Assembly (NCBI GenBank): GCA_002245135.1
Contig: NGBS01001275.1
Location: 1 to 22,660 of the forward strand
DNA: 22,660 nt
Direction of reading: 5' to 3'
Source of the DNA: Proteromonas lacertae
Lineage: Eukaryota; Sar; Bigyra; Opalinata; Proteromonadidae
Below are positions 1-10,253 of this stretch, one piece after another. The position numbers and the translations under genes were made by a program. The notes under the pieces are model-generated. The model worked only from the letters and a program-made list of their open reading frames with translations. It was not told where the DNA came from and did no database searches. Each line of letters begins with the position of its first letter. Position 1 is the stretch's first letter.

Positions 1-200
1 TCCTGGCTTTGGGAAATTAACACCATCACTATAACATTAGAATATGAACATAATAATATAATCAAATGCAAGATTGTATATTATATATTGTACCCTGCTT
101 TAATTGTTTCGATTACAATTGGCTCCATATCTTTATTTCAATAAAAACAACAAAAAATTTTTTTTTGAATTTAAAAAACGAATATTATTTTTGAAACATT
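1..200. other. Left edge, no assigned gene
   Basis: On the plus strand a frame is open from base 1 to a TAA at 142-144 (hydrophobic, VYYILYPALIVSITIGSISL), and another runs 104-286 (FFFEFKKRILFLKHFKNILK...). Either could be the 3' end of a gene entering from the left. They overlap the last minus-strand exon at 201-354, and I cannot decide between them. Confidence 0.3.
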
Positions 201-826
201 TCAAAAACATATTGAAAAGGAATAATTACGATTTAAAAACATATTTTGATGTAATACCACCAAATAGAAGTATAAAAGTGAGATAAAAATAAGCTTTCGA
301 TGATTCATAACAATCTGAATTAATCTCAAGCACTCTGTTGTATCAACATCACATCTATAAATAATAATAACAACAACAACATATATAAAAAATATACATA
401 TTTGAGCAACTATATTGTTTGTATAAATAAAAGAATAAACAAATTATTGTACATAAGAACAAAACCGATGGAATTCTCGAATAAAACTCATAAGATATAT
501 TATCTTCTATTCCTGAATGATTTAAAACATAATAATATTTATTCTTATATTTCAATAAACAATGTTCCATTTTTATTGGATTGTTTTGCTGTGAAATGAT
601 TGGCTCTGGTTTTGATTTTGTAAAAATTAGAATATGGTGAGGTTTACCCGTTTGATGGAATAATACTTTCTATTCTTATTTATAGTTTATAACTTATACA
701 CGAAGATTTACTACAATATCATTTTCTTCAGATTTTTCTTTTTCTTCAAATAAGATTAACTGCTTTATATAGTTAAATTCGTTATTTTCAAATGTGTTAA
801 ATTGTGTTATTATAGATGAATCATCA
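201..826 (-). CDS. Unrecognised exons, probable C-terminal extension of the adjacent dynein light chain gene
   Basis: Four exons read on the minus strand: 700-826, 453-669, a 12-nt exon 398-409, and 201-354. They are separated by introns 670-699, 410-452 and 355-397 with GT..AG ends and compatible phases. The product reads roughly as DDSSIITQFNTFENNEF, then a Glu/Lys-rich stretch, then KVLFHQTGKPHHILIF, and later FAQICDVDTTECLRLIQIV. No in-frame ATG precedes the first exon; there is a stop instead, so it must be joined by splicing from upstream. The intron 827-857 joins it in phase to the last exon of the dynein light chain at 854-1227. I do not recognise the sequence. The K-L-x-F-x-E ... F-x-x-x-G-K-P pattern faintly recalls the C-terminal domain of Rad9, which I do not rely on. 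The last exon, hydrophobic near its end, is the least certain part, because an open frame also runs on the opposite strand at 104-286. Confidence 0.5.
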
Positions 827-853
827 CTATATTTTCAATATAAATATTTATAA

Positions 854-1227
854 TTACCTTTCTGTGAAAGAAGGTGTTTTAAATTTTGGATCATACTTTG
901 GATACACTGGCGAACATCGAAATATTAATAAGTTAATTCCATTTTCATATACCAACATTATAAAATTCTTCTTCCTCTAAAATATTAGAGAATAAAGTAA
1001 TACAAAAGAAATGGCTGAATAAAATTCTGTTCCAATAATAGCATGCCATGTCTCTCCGTACTATATTGATTATATATTCTTAGCTCAATACTTTCTTGTC
1101 TAATATTGATTTTATGGCCATTAACTTGATCTTTCAATGTAGTTTTGCTTCTATTATATTCTGTCACCAAATCAATAACAAATTTACTCATTCTTGGTGG
1201 CATATCACATTGTTTCACTTTTGTCAT
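854..1227 (-). CDS. Dynein light chain, DNAL4/LC8 family
   Basis: Exons are 1092-1227, 1004-1060 and 854-976, with introns of 31 nt (1061-1091) and 27 nt (977-1003). The protein begins MTKVKQCDMPPRMSKFVIDL, matching the DMPEEM helix of DNAL4. It continues with KSILDKKYGETWHAIIGTEF, the family signature (DKKx-x-x-WHxxIGxxF), and LLIFRCS where DNAL4 ends in WKCS. LC8-type chains are small dimeric dynein subunits or hubs; DNAL4 belongs to axonemal outer-arm dynein, which would imply a motile flagellum. The first exon holds one base too many around 1126-1137 (an AAA run on the coding strand) for the two halves of the domain to share a frame; this could be an assembly error. If unspliced at 857 the gene ends at a TAA at 854-856, giving about 104 residues. 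If spliced there it runs on into the exons at 201-826. TSG101 starts 62 bp away in the opposite direction. Confidence 0.8.
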
Positions 1228-1289
1228 TTGTCAATTAAAATTATATCCGTTTCTAATTCTATTTTTAGTTTTTCTTTCTTTCTTCGCTT

Positions 1290-2390
1290 ATGAGTGTGAG
1301 TGCTGAAGAAATTCAATTTCAGTATGATTTGGCAATATCTCAACTAGAGTCTCTTGTAGTATATATAATATTTTAAATATGTTTTGAAGGAGCTACCTCG
1401 TAATTTTATTGAATTAGCACATCAACTGTTTAACTGTAGTGGATTGTGCTGTATCAAATCAATAGAATGTTCGACATATAGTATTGTTTTTAAATTTCAT
1501 TATTATTAGTTTATCCTCCTCAGTTTGTTTATCATATTGTTGTAAACTATCAAATACAAAGGAAAACATACTTTGCTCCAGTTAAAATATCTTTAGAACC
1601 AACTTACCCAGATACTCCACCAAAAGTTCAAATTGAAACACAGAATGATATTGTATTCAATGAAAATTTCCCATATTATCTTCCTGGAGGTGTAATAGAT
1701 GTAGAATCATTGATACCTAAAAAGAAATACATTGAGTTACCAACTTTAACTCGTAGTTTAAGTGAAGCATTTAGTAAAGTATATCCAGTATGTGTAGCAA
1801 GTCCAGAACTAAAGAATCTAAGGGAACAATGTGTGAAAAAGATAAGAACTGTTGCTCCAGATATAATTAACAGTCTAAATCGAGCAATTAACTTAGCTCA
1901 ACAGGAAACAGAGAAAATACAATCAGTAGCTACGGATGTAGCAAAATCTAATGTTAATCATACACGATATATTGAAGAACAGATTGATACAATATCACAA
2001 TTAGATCAATCAATAACTGAGTTACAGAAAGTGCAAGAGAACGATCCAATTGATAGTTTAGTTGATTCTATACCTGTTGATGAATTGTTGGAGATTAATG
2101 GAGTGAGAGGTAAAGAATTATTGAAAATAGTGAGTGATATGAAGTCGATTGATTCTATTATTAATCATTTATCATTGCTATTACAGAATGATCAGTTATC
2201 AGCCGAACAGTTTGTTATTATTACAAGAAGATTGTCAAGAGAATATTATTTAGGTCACATAATGAAAATAAGGGTATTTTATATTATATATATAATCATC
2301 TATTATATATAGTATCAAAGATTGAATGTTATTGCTGCTTCTGCTTCTAACAATATAAATAATAAAGAAGAAAACAAAAACATGAAGTGA
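1290..2390 (+). CDS. TSG101: ESCRT-I subunit TSG101/Vps23
   Basis: Exons 1290-1358, 1390-1480, 1510-2273 and 2313-2390 join without frame breaks into 333 residues; introns are 31, 29 and 39 nt. The first half has a UEV (ubiquitin E2 variant) fold signature around residues 50-150, with YFAPVKISLEPTYPDTPPKV matching the IPIxxWLxxTYPYxPP core. A helical coiled-coil stalk follows (about 165-245). The steadiness box lies at about 255-307: KELLKIVSDMKSIDSIINHL then a run ending RRLSREYYLGH, matching the IDDxxYxLxxAL ... VRxLxRxQF pattern of TSG101. The protein would bind ubiquitinated membrane cargo and link ESCRT-0 to later ESCRTs at endosomes. The usual proline-rich linker is very short. The first two exons fit the family poorly, so the N-terminal 50 residues are the uncertain part; VPS37A was considered, but the C-terminal box favours TSG101. 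Confidence 0.85.
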
Positions 2391-2457
2391 TTTTTATATA
2401 TATTTAGTATATGTTTCTTTATTGTAATTGTTTTTATCCTGTAAAACTCATCAGTAG

Positions 2458-3596
2458 ATGAGTTATGAAGAAAAGAACAAAAAAAGGATCAAGCCAAGCA
2501 AAAATAATCGTTTTCAATTTTTAAATTTTTCTGTTTATTATGTCGAAGAGAGTGTCAATACTCAAAAAACACCATCGAAAAAGAGAATTAGTATTGTTTC
2601 AGTATATTTAAGTATAATTACTCATTGTAGCAACCTACACAAGATTCTGTAGGTCAATTAACGCAACAGCAGTTAAATACATATCAAAATGAAATAGAAA
2701 TATTAAAGAAGCAAAATGACGAATATAAAGAAAAAATAGAAAAGTATGAAAGTGAATTACAACAACAGAAAGGAGATATAGTAGAATTAAAAGATTCTAA
2801 CGACGATTTAAAACACCAAAATGAACAATTTAAAGAAAAAATGGCAGTAATGCAAGCTAAAATGAGTAAAGTCGGGTCTCTAGAGCAAGGACTATTAGAA
2901 TTTCATATGGAAATAAAAAATCGAATGAACAATCATCCTACTAACAAAGAAAAGAATTTAAGTTTAGAAGAAAAATTAATGATAATGAGACAGTCCCATT
3001 ATGAACCAATGGCTTTATTAGAGGAGTTAAGGACTAATGTAAGAGTTGAACTCAGTTTTAAAGATGATTATGAAGATGAATTAAAAGGAATGATTGAAAA
3101 TAGAAAAAATAAATTTCAAAGACAAATTGAAGATTTAAATGTATATAAAAATTGAAATTTTTATATTTAGCAACAATTAGCCAATGCAGTAGATGCAAAA
3201 ATAGAATATATAAAACAAATCGAAGAATTAAAGGAAGATCAACACAAACTTGAAGATACGATATTTCAAATTAACCAAAAACATCAGGAGGAACTACAGA
3301 AATGGAGTAATAATTTAGAAGCTATAGAAGTATATATATAATATATATATATATATATTTAATTATTATTATATAGAGTTTATTAAAAGAAAAAGAAGAA
3401 ACAATTCAAAAACTTCAAACCGAGCTTGATGAAAAAGATAAATATATCAATCAATTGGAGAACAATTTGCAATATATTCCACACTTGGAGAATAATATAA
3501 AGAAATTACAACATCAGAATTTATTGGATAGTAAGAAAGGAGCTGCTCAATATGCTGCATCTTTGAAAACATTACAAAAAGAAGTGATTGGATTGT

Positions 3597-3627
<31 letters not shown>

Positions 3628-4754
3628 GATTATTATTATTATATCTTTGTATTAATTATACTTTATTTTTAATTTTTTACTTCTTTTCTTACTTTATATA
3701 TATATATATATATATATAGACTGAAGCAGAAAATATTCAACTTCGTAATGAAATTAAAGACCTTAGAAATCAATGTGAAAACTACAAACGATGTGCAGCA
3801 TTCTCAATAGATAATAGTGAAAATTATACCACTGTAAATAATGTAAATAGAATGCAAAAAAGAATACAACAGTTAAGAACAGATTATGATAAAGCGGAAG
3901 AAGTGGCGAAGAAATATAAAGTGATTAATGAACAATTGAGAAATAAAATAAGAAAAATGAAAGTATATATATATATATAATAATATTGTTATTCATTTAC
4001 TTCCTATCTTCCTTCTTATTTTTTTAAAATCATATTAATAGAATGATTATGATGAATTATTTATTGCAGCTAATCAAAACAACAAAGTGCCTGACACAAA
4101 TAAACTGAGTAAAAGAACAATCAAAATACTAGCAGATAGTAATCAACATTATAAAGATATTATACAAGTATAAACATTATTATTATATATATATATATTA
4201 AAAATAGAAAAAAATAGAGGTCAGAGAAAGTCAAAATAAAGAGTTATCAAAGACAATGAGATTGATGTTGAAGAATGACTATGAACAAAAAATAAAATTA
4301 AAAAATGAAGAATTAGAAAAAAGTAGAAAAGATACAGAGATGAGTCAGTTACAATATGAATTGGATAAAGCAAACAATAAAAATAAAAGATTTAATACCA
4401 CTTATAACAACAATAATCAAGATGATGAAAATGATCAATTATTTGAAAAGATAATAGATAAGAGTAAGGAGATAGAAATTGAGACACAGAAAAGACAAAA
4501 TGATAAAGTTATCAAACAGATAATGAACAACACATATAACAGTCTTAGAACATACGATTTGGAAGATGTTGATAAAAGTATGTTCTTTCAGTGTAATATA
4601 TTTATATTATATAGAAATGGGTCAAGTACGTCCAAGTTCTGCTCAAACCCTTAGAACTCCTGGTGGTGTTAGAATTAATTTAGAGAGTAGTAGTAAAAAT
4701 AAAATGAATGTTGGATCAGCTCACTCTACATTGAAAATAGGTGAGCTATTGTAA
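2458..4754 (+). CDS. Long coiled-coil protein, eight exons
   Basis: Exons 2458-2601, 2631-3140, 3171-3329, 3377-3601, 3720-3962, 4042-4167, 4220-4577 and 4615-4754 join in frame to 634 residues. Introns are 29, 30, 47, 118, 79, 52 and 37 nt, all GT..AG and mostly starting GTATAT. The N-terminal 48 residues are basic and Ser/Thr-rich. From about residue 60 to 590 the protein is nearly continuous heptad-rich coiled coil (E, K, Q, L and N rich), with a less coiled insert near HLENNIKKLQHQNLLDSKKG. The tail is Ser/Gly/Arg-rich (RPSSAQTLRTPGGVRINLES), a composition common in cytoskeletal linkers. I do not recognise an orthologue; a centrosomal, basal-body or Golgi tether role is possible but is inference from shape only. 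It starts 67 bp after the TSG101 stop. Confidence 0.8.
3602..3719 (+). repeat. 118-nt intron with (TA)n tracts at both ends
   Basis: This is the longest intron in the window. It opens with GTATATAT... (TA repeats to about 3628) and closes with another TA tract (about 3694-3719) ending TATAG. The two tracts are mutually complementary and could pair, bringing the splice sites together. The flanking exons join in phase (SK then TEAENIQ). Confidence 0.75.
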
Positions 4755-5417
4755 ATTAAAAAGCATAGTCGTGTTTTGATAATTAGATTGAGTTTATTTA
4801 TTGTTCTTTTATGATTTAGTTGTTTGATGTTTGATTTTAAGTATATTTCGACCATAATATATTTCAAAACAAGCATGTATGAGCTAATAAATACGAATGA
4901 TTCCGTTTTTGCTTCAAACTAGAATATATTGTCAATATTATTTTCCCATATGCTCACTAAAATAAATCAAAGCAGATAAAAGGATTTGCTTCTCATATGA
5001 CTCAATGTTTCAGATTTATATATATATATCATAACGTATATCTTATTCTGGAGGATTAAGTGAACTCGATATAAATATAGAATGTATTGGATGATTTTTT
5101 ATCAAAATATAAGGTATTATTACAATTAGATGATTCATAATTATGAGAGATGTTATGTGTATATATGGCAATTGAAGGATATAACACATTGATAGAATTA
5201 ATATGTATGTCTAATTTTTATTCATAATAAATCAGTTCGATGATCTCTGCTGATGTGTTATGATATAAAATGGACTATTTAATCTAATTACACGAATAGT
5301 GTAGATTTATCAGTTCTGGTTAGTAAGAGAGTCAGTTCAAAAAAACCAACATTCAAAAATACAGTTTATTAAAATTTCATCATCCAATTATTTTTTGAAT
5401 CATTCGTTATTCATTTC
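4755..5417. other. Intergenic stretch and promoter of surface-protein copy A
   Basis: This is one of the two longest gene-free stretches. I see no open frame with a recognisable product and no RNA gene on either strand. It is AT-rich with scattered TA tracts (5020-5030). Its right end holds the 13-base motif at 5350-5362 that is shared with the upstream region of the paralogue, so it probably carries regulatory sequence for the downstream gene. Confidence 0.6.
5350..5362 (+). promoter_or_regulatory. Shared upstream motif ACATTCAAAAATA (copy A)
   Basis: The motif lies 55 bp before the ATG of the surface protein at 5418 and is followed by CATCATCCAAT at about 5378-5389. The same 13 bases occur in the same orientation upstream of the paralogue (14916-14928 on the minus strand), also followed by CATCAACCAAT. 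Function as a cis element is inferred only from this sharing. Confidence 0.4.
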
Positions 5418-8400
5418 ATGATGAATAAATCGATTCTCATTGTCTTTTCACGTATTATTATTATCTATTTTTAATATTTAGTGTTTATTATCTCTGTTGT
5501 GCTTACAACTGATGTGAGACACAGTGATTCACATCTTGATACTGTTGCTAGTAGAAAAACTCCTTCAGATGCATCAGTTGCTTGTTTAGAGAGTGAATCA
5601 ACTAAATCATGGTATATTTATAACATATTTATTATGATTAGTAATTTGAAGAAACAAGCAAAGAGATTATTAGAAGATACAGCAGCTCCAACAACAGCTG
5701 CTCCAACAACAGCTGCTCCAACAACAGCAGCTCCAACAACAGCAGCTCCAACAACAGCTGCTCCAACAACAGCAGCTCCAACAACAGCAGCTCCAACAAC
5801 AGCAGCTCCAACAACAGCAGCTCCAACAACAGCAGCTCCAACAACAGCAGCTCCTTCAACAGCAGCTCCAACAACAGCAGCTCCAACAACAGCAGCTCCT
5901 TCAACAGCTGCTCCATCGACAACTGGTATTCCAACAACAGCTTCACCATCAACAACAGAAAAGCCAACAACTACAGCAGCTCCATCTACATCAGCTCCTT
6001 CAACAGCAGCTCCATCAACAGCTGCTCCAACAACAACTGGTATTCCAACAACAGCTTCACCATCAACAACTGAAAAGCCAACTACAGCTGCTCCATCAAA
6101 CAAAGATTATTCATTTACTTTTTCAATATGTGCTACTACTCTAACTACACCTGAATCAACAAATCCAAACACTGATTCACCTACAACAACTGGAACTCCA
6201 GCAACAGGAGAGCCAACAACTTCAGCTCCATCTACAGTATCACCATCAACTGTAGCTCCTTCAACAACTGTTAAACCATCAACTGCTGCTCCAACAACTA
6301 CAGAAAAACCATCAACAGTTGCTCCAACAACTACAGAAAAACCATCAACAGTTGCTCCAACAACTACAGCTGCTCCATCTACAGCAACTCCAACAACAAC
6401 TGTTAAACCATCAACTGTAGCTCCTTCAACAACTGGTATTCCAACAACTGCATCACCATCAACAACTGAAAAACCAACAACTACAGCAGCTCCATCAACC
6501 GTTGCTCCATCAACAACAGCTTCACCATCAACTGTAGCTCCATCAACTACAGAAAAGCCAAACTACAGCTGCTCCATCTACATCAGCTCCAACAACAGCA
6601 GTTCCATCTACAGCAGCTCCAACAACAGCTAAACCATCAACAGCAGCTCCATCAACTACAGAAAAGCCAACTACAGCTGCTCCAACTACAGCAGCTCCAA
6701 CTACTGCTAAACCATCAACTGCTGCGCCAACAACAGAAAAACCAACTACAACAGCCCCAACTACAGCTAAACCATCAACAGTTGCTCCATCAACTGCAGC
6801 ACCAACAACAGAAAAACCAACTACAATAGCCCCAACTACAGCTGCTCCATCTACAGCAGCTCCAACTACTGCTAAACCATCAACTGCAGCTCCAACAACT
6901 GCAGCCCCCAACTACAGCTACACCAGCAGCACGACTTTTACTTGAAAATGATGAAATAAAATCAATTGTGAATAGTACACTTTACACTTTCTACACCTCA
7001 AATGAAGTAAATCCAATTAACTATAACACTGAAATATTAGAAACAGCTGATAAAATAAATGTACAAGTAACATTAACAGTTATTCCATCAGAAATCAGTA
7101 AAGCTGATGACATTGAATCAGCTTTAAAGAATGGAAGTTCATCTTACTTTGGTGTTATTTCAAATGAGACAAATGGAGAATATGGTAAATGTGATGAAAT
7201 ACCAACAACACCAGGTACAATAATCAAATCAAAGACACAATGTAGTTATATAACTAAAAAAGTATTCATAACTGGTCATGCAGCAAAACCTATTTCTCCA
7301 TCATCAACTGATACAGTAACATATGAAATTACATATAGTAGTAATTGTAATGAATTGACAATTAATACTACAACTGGTGTATTTTACAGTACCAATTGAT
7401 GATAAAACTACTAACTATAAAACATGTAAAATAACATGTACAGGACCAAGTGACACTCATGAACCAACAACAGTCACATTCCAATATATAGTTACTGGAT
7501 TATACATATTCAGTAGATTTTATTATTAAGTAAATTCCCTTATATTATCTATCCAAATGAAGCATTTGAAACTTCATTAGCATTATCTTATCCAATAGTT
7601 GAAGAAATAGATGATAATGAATTAACTAAAGAAGAAATGACAATATCATTAACAATAAATGAAATAATGAATATGTTTTAGAAAATTTACCAATTAATGT
7701 TGAAGGAACTACATATTTCGATTATAAAAATGTAAAGATTACAACTGACAAAACATCTGATGGTAAAATTAATTTAATATTCATGAATGGTACAAACACT
7801 ATATACACAAAGAAAGATATCACAATGATTGGAACAACTACAGCTGCAGAATGTGAAAAAGATGAGAGAGATCCAATGGGATTATGTTGTGATGAGATGC
7901 CAGCAGTAGGAGGATTAATGTGTAAAAACTTCACTTTAATTTTACCATTTGTTGAGGAAGTAACTCCAACATTATTCGATGCTTATAATAAATTATTCAA
8001 AAAAGTATTTTTCAATAATACAAATTATATTTGGTACAGTGAAATTGAAGAAGTTCATAAATTATCCATTGTAGTTCATATTAATATTGGTAATGATACA
8101 GTCATTTATTCAGAAGATGAAACTACAACAACAACAACAAGTAATGATAATGATAACAACAATAATGTAAGGGAATTGGATGGAGAACCAGAATTTATTA
8201 ATTATGATTATGTTAAAGTATTAGCAAGTTTATTAGAATCAACAGATGAGACTGAAATACAACAAAAAATAGAATCATTACCAGCCGAATTAAGACAACA
8301 AATACAAAAGAAAGTATCAACAGAAATAATTAAACAATCAATAACTGAAGTAGCAGTAGTTATGCAAGAAGAAGGTAATAGTATTGATATGAATATAGGT

Positions 8401-9219
8401 ATTACCAGTGAATATGATTATGTACCACCAATGGCACATAATGATGATAATAAATCCTGGGCTGAGAAATATTGGTATGTTATTCTTATTATCTGTTTGG
8501 TTGTTGTTATTCTTTTAGTGGTAATTGCTTTAGTTGCTTATTCATTCTTAACTACTAATACCATTAATAAATATGAGAAGAATGAAAAGATAATGGAAAC
8601 AGTAATTCCAATTGAAAAGATAAAACAAGAGAATGGAGTTACTGAGGATAGTATTTATAAACCATTTAGTTATGAAGTAATAATGGAAGGCTATTTATTG
8701 AAAGAAGGCCATGATCGTGTTATTGGTAAATTCCAAAGAAGATATTGTGTATTATATTTTGAACCAGCTATTTTAAGAATCTATGATTCAATGGTTCCTA
8801 GTTATTATGGTAAAGTATATTTAGATGAGAAACAAAGTATTCCATTAGAATGTTACAGTGGAATTGAATATTCAGATGGAAGTAATGAATTTACATTGGT
8901 GTTAAAGGTAACTGATTCAACCATCAAAACATTTGTTCCAGGTGATGTAGAAAAGAGAATTCACTTAAAGGTAGAAGGTGAAAATGGAGTAGAAACAGCA
9001 AAGAAATGGGTGGAATGTTTCAGAGATTTTAAGAGTCAAAAACCAAAAGCAGCTGATGCTTGGACAAAACCATTAATAATCGATGGAAATAATGGTAAGA
9101 TTTCTACTTCAACAAATAAACAATTTGAAAAGAAGAATGAAGAAATCATTGCTAGAGCTCAACAAAGAAAACAACAAGCCAAAGCTAACATTCAAAATTC
9201 AAAAACACCTTATGAGTAA
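5418..9219 (+). CDS. Type I membrane protein with Pro/Thr stalk and cytoplasmic PH domain (copy A, frame broken)
   Basis: Exons 5418-5451, 5482-5611 and 5642-9219; both introns are 30 nt. The N terminus MMNKSILIVFSLFIISVVLT is a signal peptide split by the first intron. A mucin-like region (5682 to about 6930) of AAPTT, AAPST, TTEKPTT and TTGIPTT units follows; it is rich in possible O-glycan sites. The ectodomain has Cys motifs (ECEKDERDPMGLCCDE, TQCSYITKK), then a KSWAEKYW juxtamembrane motif and one membrane span (about 8473-8550). The cytoplasmic tail has a PH domain (about 8665-9035: EGYLLKEG, QRRYCVLYF, WVECFRDF) and a charged Gln/Lys-rich end. The reading frame is broken at least five times by single bases, near 6557-6562, 6904-6909, 7382-7388, 7500-7535 and 7661-7666; three of these are extra bases in homopolymers and the last is a missing A. 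Between breaks the frame stays open and matches the intact paralogue at 11690-14827. It is either an assembly artefact or a young pseudogene. A role in adhesion or sensing is inference. Confidence 0.8.
5682..6930 (+). repeat. Coding minisatellite, 15-bp unit encoding AAPTT
   Basis: From 5682 to about 5925 the unit GCAGCTCCAACAACA repeats about 16 times with synonymous GCA/GCT changes and a few CCT TCA variants. Further right it degrades into longer mixed units (TTEKPTT, TTGIPTTASPS, TAKPSTAAP). A non-repeat island at about 6100-6190 encodes KDYSFTFSICATTLTTPEST. It forms the stalk of surface-protein copy A and is expected to vary in length between alleles. The long open frames on the opposite strand are its mirror image. 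Confidence 0.9.
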
Positions 9220-9372
9220 AGAATGTGGTTTATAATTCGTTTTCTTTGATTCTAAAAAGAATGAATAATGAGTTTTGATCAAAGTTTATAATTTTTGTTT
9301 TGCGATGGGGAGTTTTATTAACAACACAAAAATTTCTTTAAAAAATAGATAATGAATATAATTCAACTTTAC

Positions 9373-10179
9373 TCAAGCACAGAGCTTTTCAATTAAGTCT
9401 TTCAATGGTTCTAATTCCTTTTCAGCTATATATACATAAATATTATAATTACATTATCAATAATTATACGTATTAAATTAAATTCATTTGAAAAAAAGTA
9501 AAAATGTTTAAAACAAGTGTTTAAATGTGCTTCAGCTTGAATACTTACAATCTTATCAAAATGTGAGTAATATATATGAGCATAGATTCTAAATAATCTC
9601 TTAAAAATGGTTTGAATATATTTTATAAAATCTTTTGGATAATCAGTATCTATTTAACATAAAACGAATATATTTTTATTATACCAAAATCAGTAGGGAA
9701 TATAGATGGATTTGTCAATATCTCATCCACCCAAGTCATAAGATAATCAACATATTCAGGAGCACTTACTTTAATAGGAGTTTTGATTTTATTTCCATCT
9801 GCCCAATAGTATTCATACTTAGTACCAGCACTCATTACTGGACAGGAATCTTTACTACAGAATTCTTGAATTGTTCCATATAAGAGGTTAACTTCATTGA
9901 ATAAATCAACAGCTATAGTTCTAAATAATTAATAATACTATTAGCAGCAATCCACTCATTTCTATCTTCACCAGCTGGTAGTTTTACTGCTCCTTTTATA
10001 TCACCACTATTGCAAAATATATCAATATAATTATTTTTACCTTCCTAATGTAGCTTGAGCAAAACGATGTAAATCATATCGTTTAGTTCCTTGTGCAAAT
10101 CCTTTTTTAGGTCGAAATGTTTTATTTTTATCTCTAGTAAATAAATGAGAAAAACATACATTCCAAATAACTTTTGCAT
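9373..10179 (-). CDS. MOB1: MOB1 kinase activator
   Basis: Six exons on the minus strand: 10160-10179, 10041-10133, 9939-10006, 9685-9912, 9470-9649 and 9373-9425. Introns are 26, 34, 26, 35 and 44 nt. The spliced frame is intact at 213 residues (human MOB1A has 216). It begins MQKLFGIDKNKTFRPKKG and contains NEWIAANTVDLFNEVNLLYG, CPVMSAGTKYEYYWADG and KRLFRIYAHIYYSHFD. The four zinc ligands fall at C79, C84, H161 and H166, the same numbers as in human MOB1A. MOB1 binds and activates NDR/LATS kinases in Hippo/mitotic-exit signalling. The third intron uses a CTATAG acceptor; an earlier TTAG in the same intron would break the frame, and conservation of NTVDLFN decides between them. The gene converges on surface-protein copy A and starts 74 bp from the SMYD gene, which runs the other way. 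Confidence 0.95.
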
Positions 10180-10253
10180 CGTAAGATTTTTAGATTTTTA
10201 AAAAATGACTCACAAGCTTTTTTCAAGCTAGAGTTATTGATTTTTGTATTTTA

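Noticed and set aside
402-599. Plus-strand open frame of 65 residues
   Set aside because: It begins without an ATG and is antisense to the minus-strand exon 453-669, which fits splice phases on both sides.
1096-1293. Plus-strand open frame of 65 residues before TSG101
   Set aside because: It is antisense to the dynein light chain exons, whose DKKYGETWHAIIG signature is decisive.
5682-5925. Regular repeat array considered as a CRISPR-like or satellite array
   Set aside because: The units are 15 bp with no spacers, stay in codon register and encode a protein stalk.
5618-6103. 161-residue Val/Ala/Gly-rich open frame on the minus strand, with similar ones at 5638-5970 and 6543-6911
   Set aside because: These are the reverse complement of the AAPTT minisatellite; the repeat unit has no stop in several frames, so long open frames there carry no information.
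6557-7666. Programmed frameshifting as the explanation of the copy A breaks
   Set aside because: The sites share no common slippery sequence or stop context, are several per gene, and need shifts in both directions; indels are simpler.
9635-9883. Plus-strand open frame of 82 residues
   Set aside because: It overlaps MOB1 exons on the other strand, which match the family at every zinc ligand.
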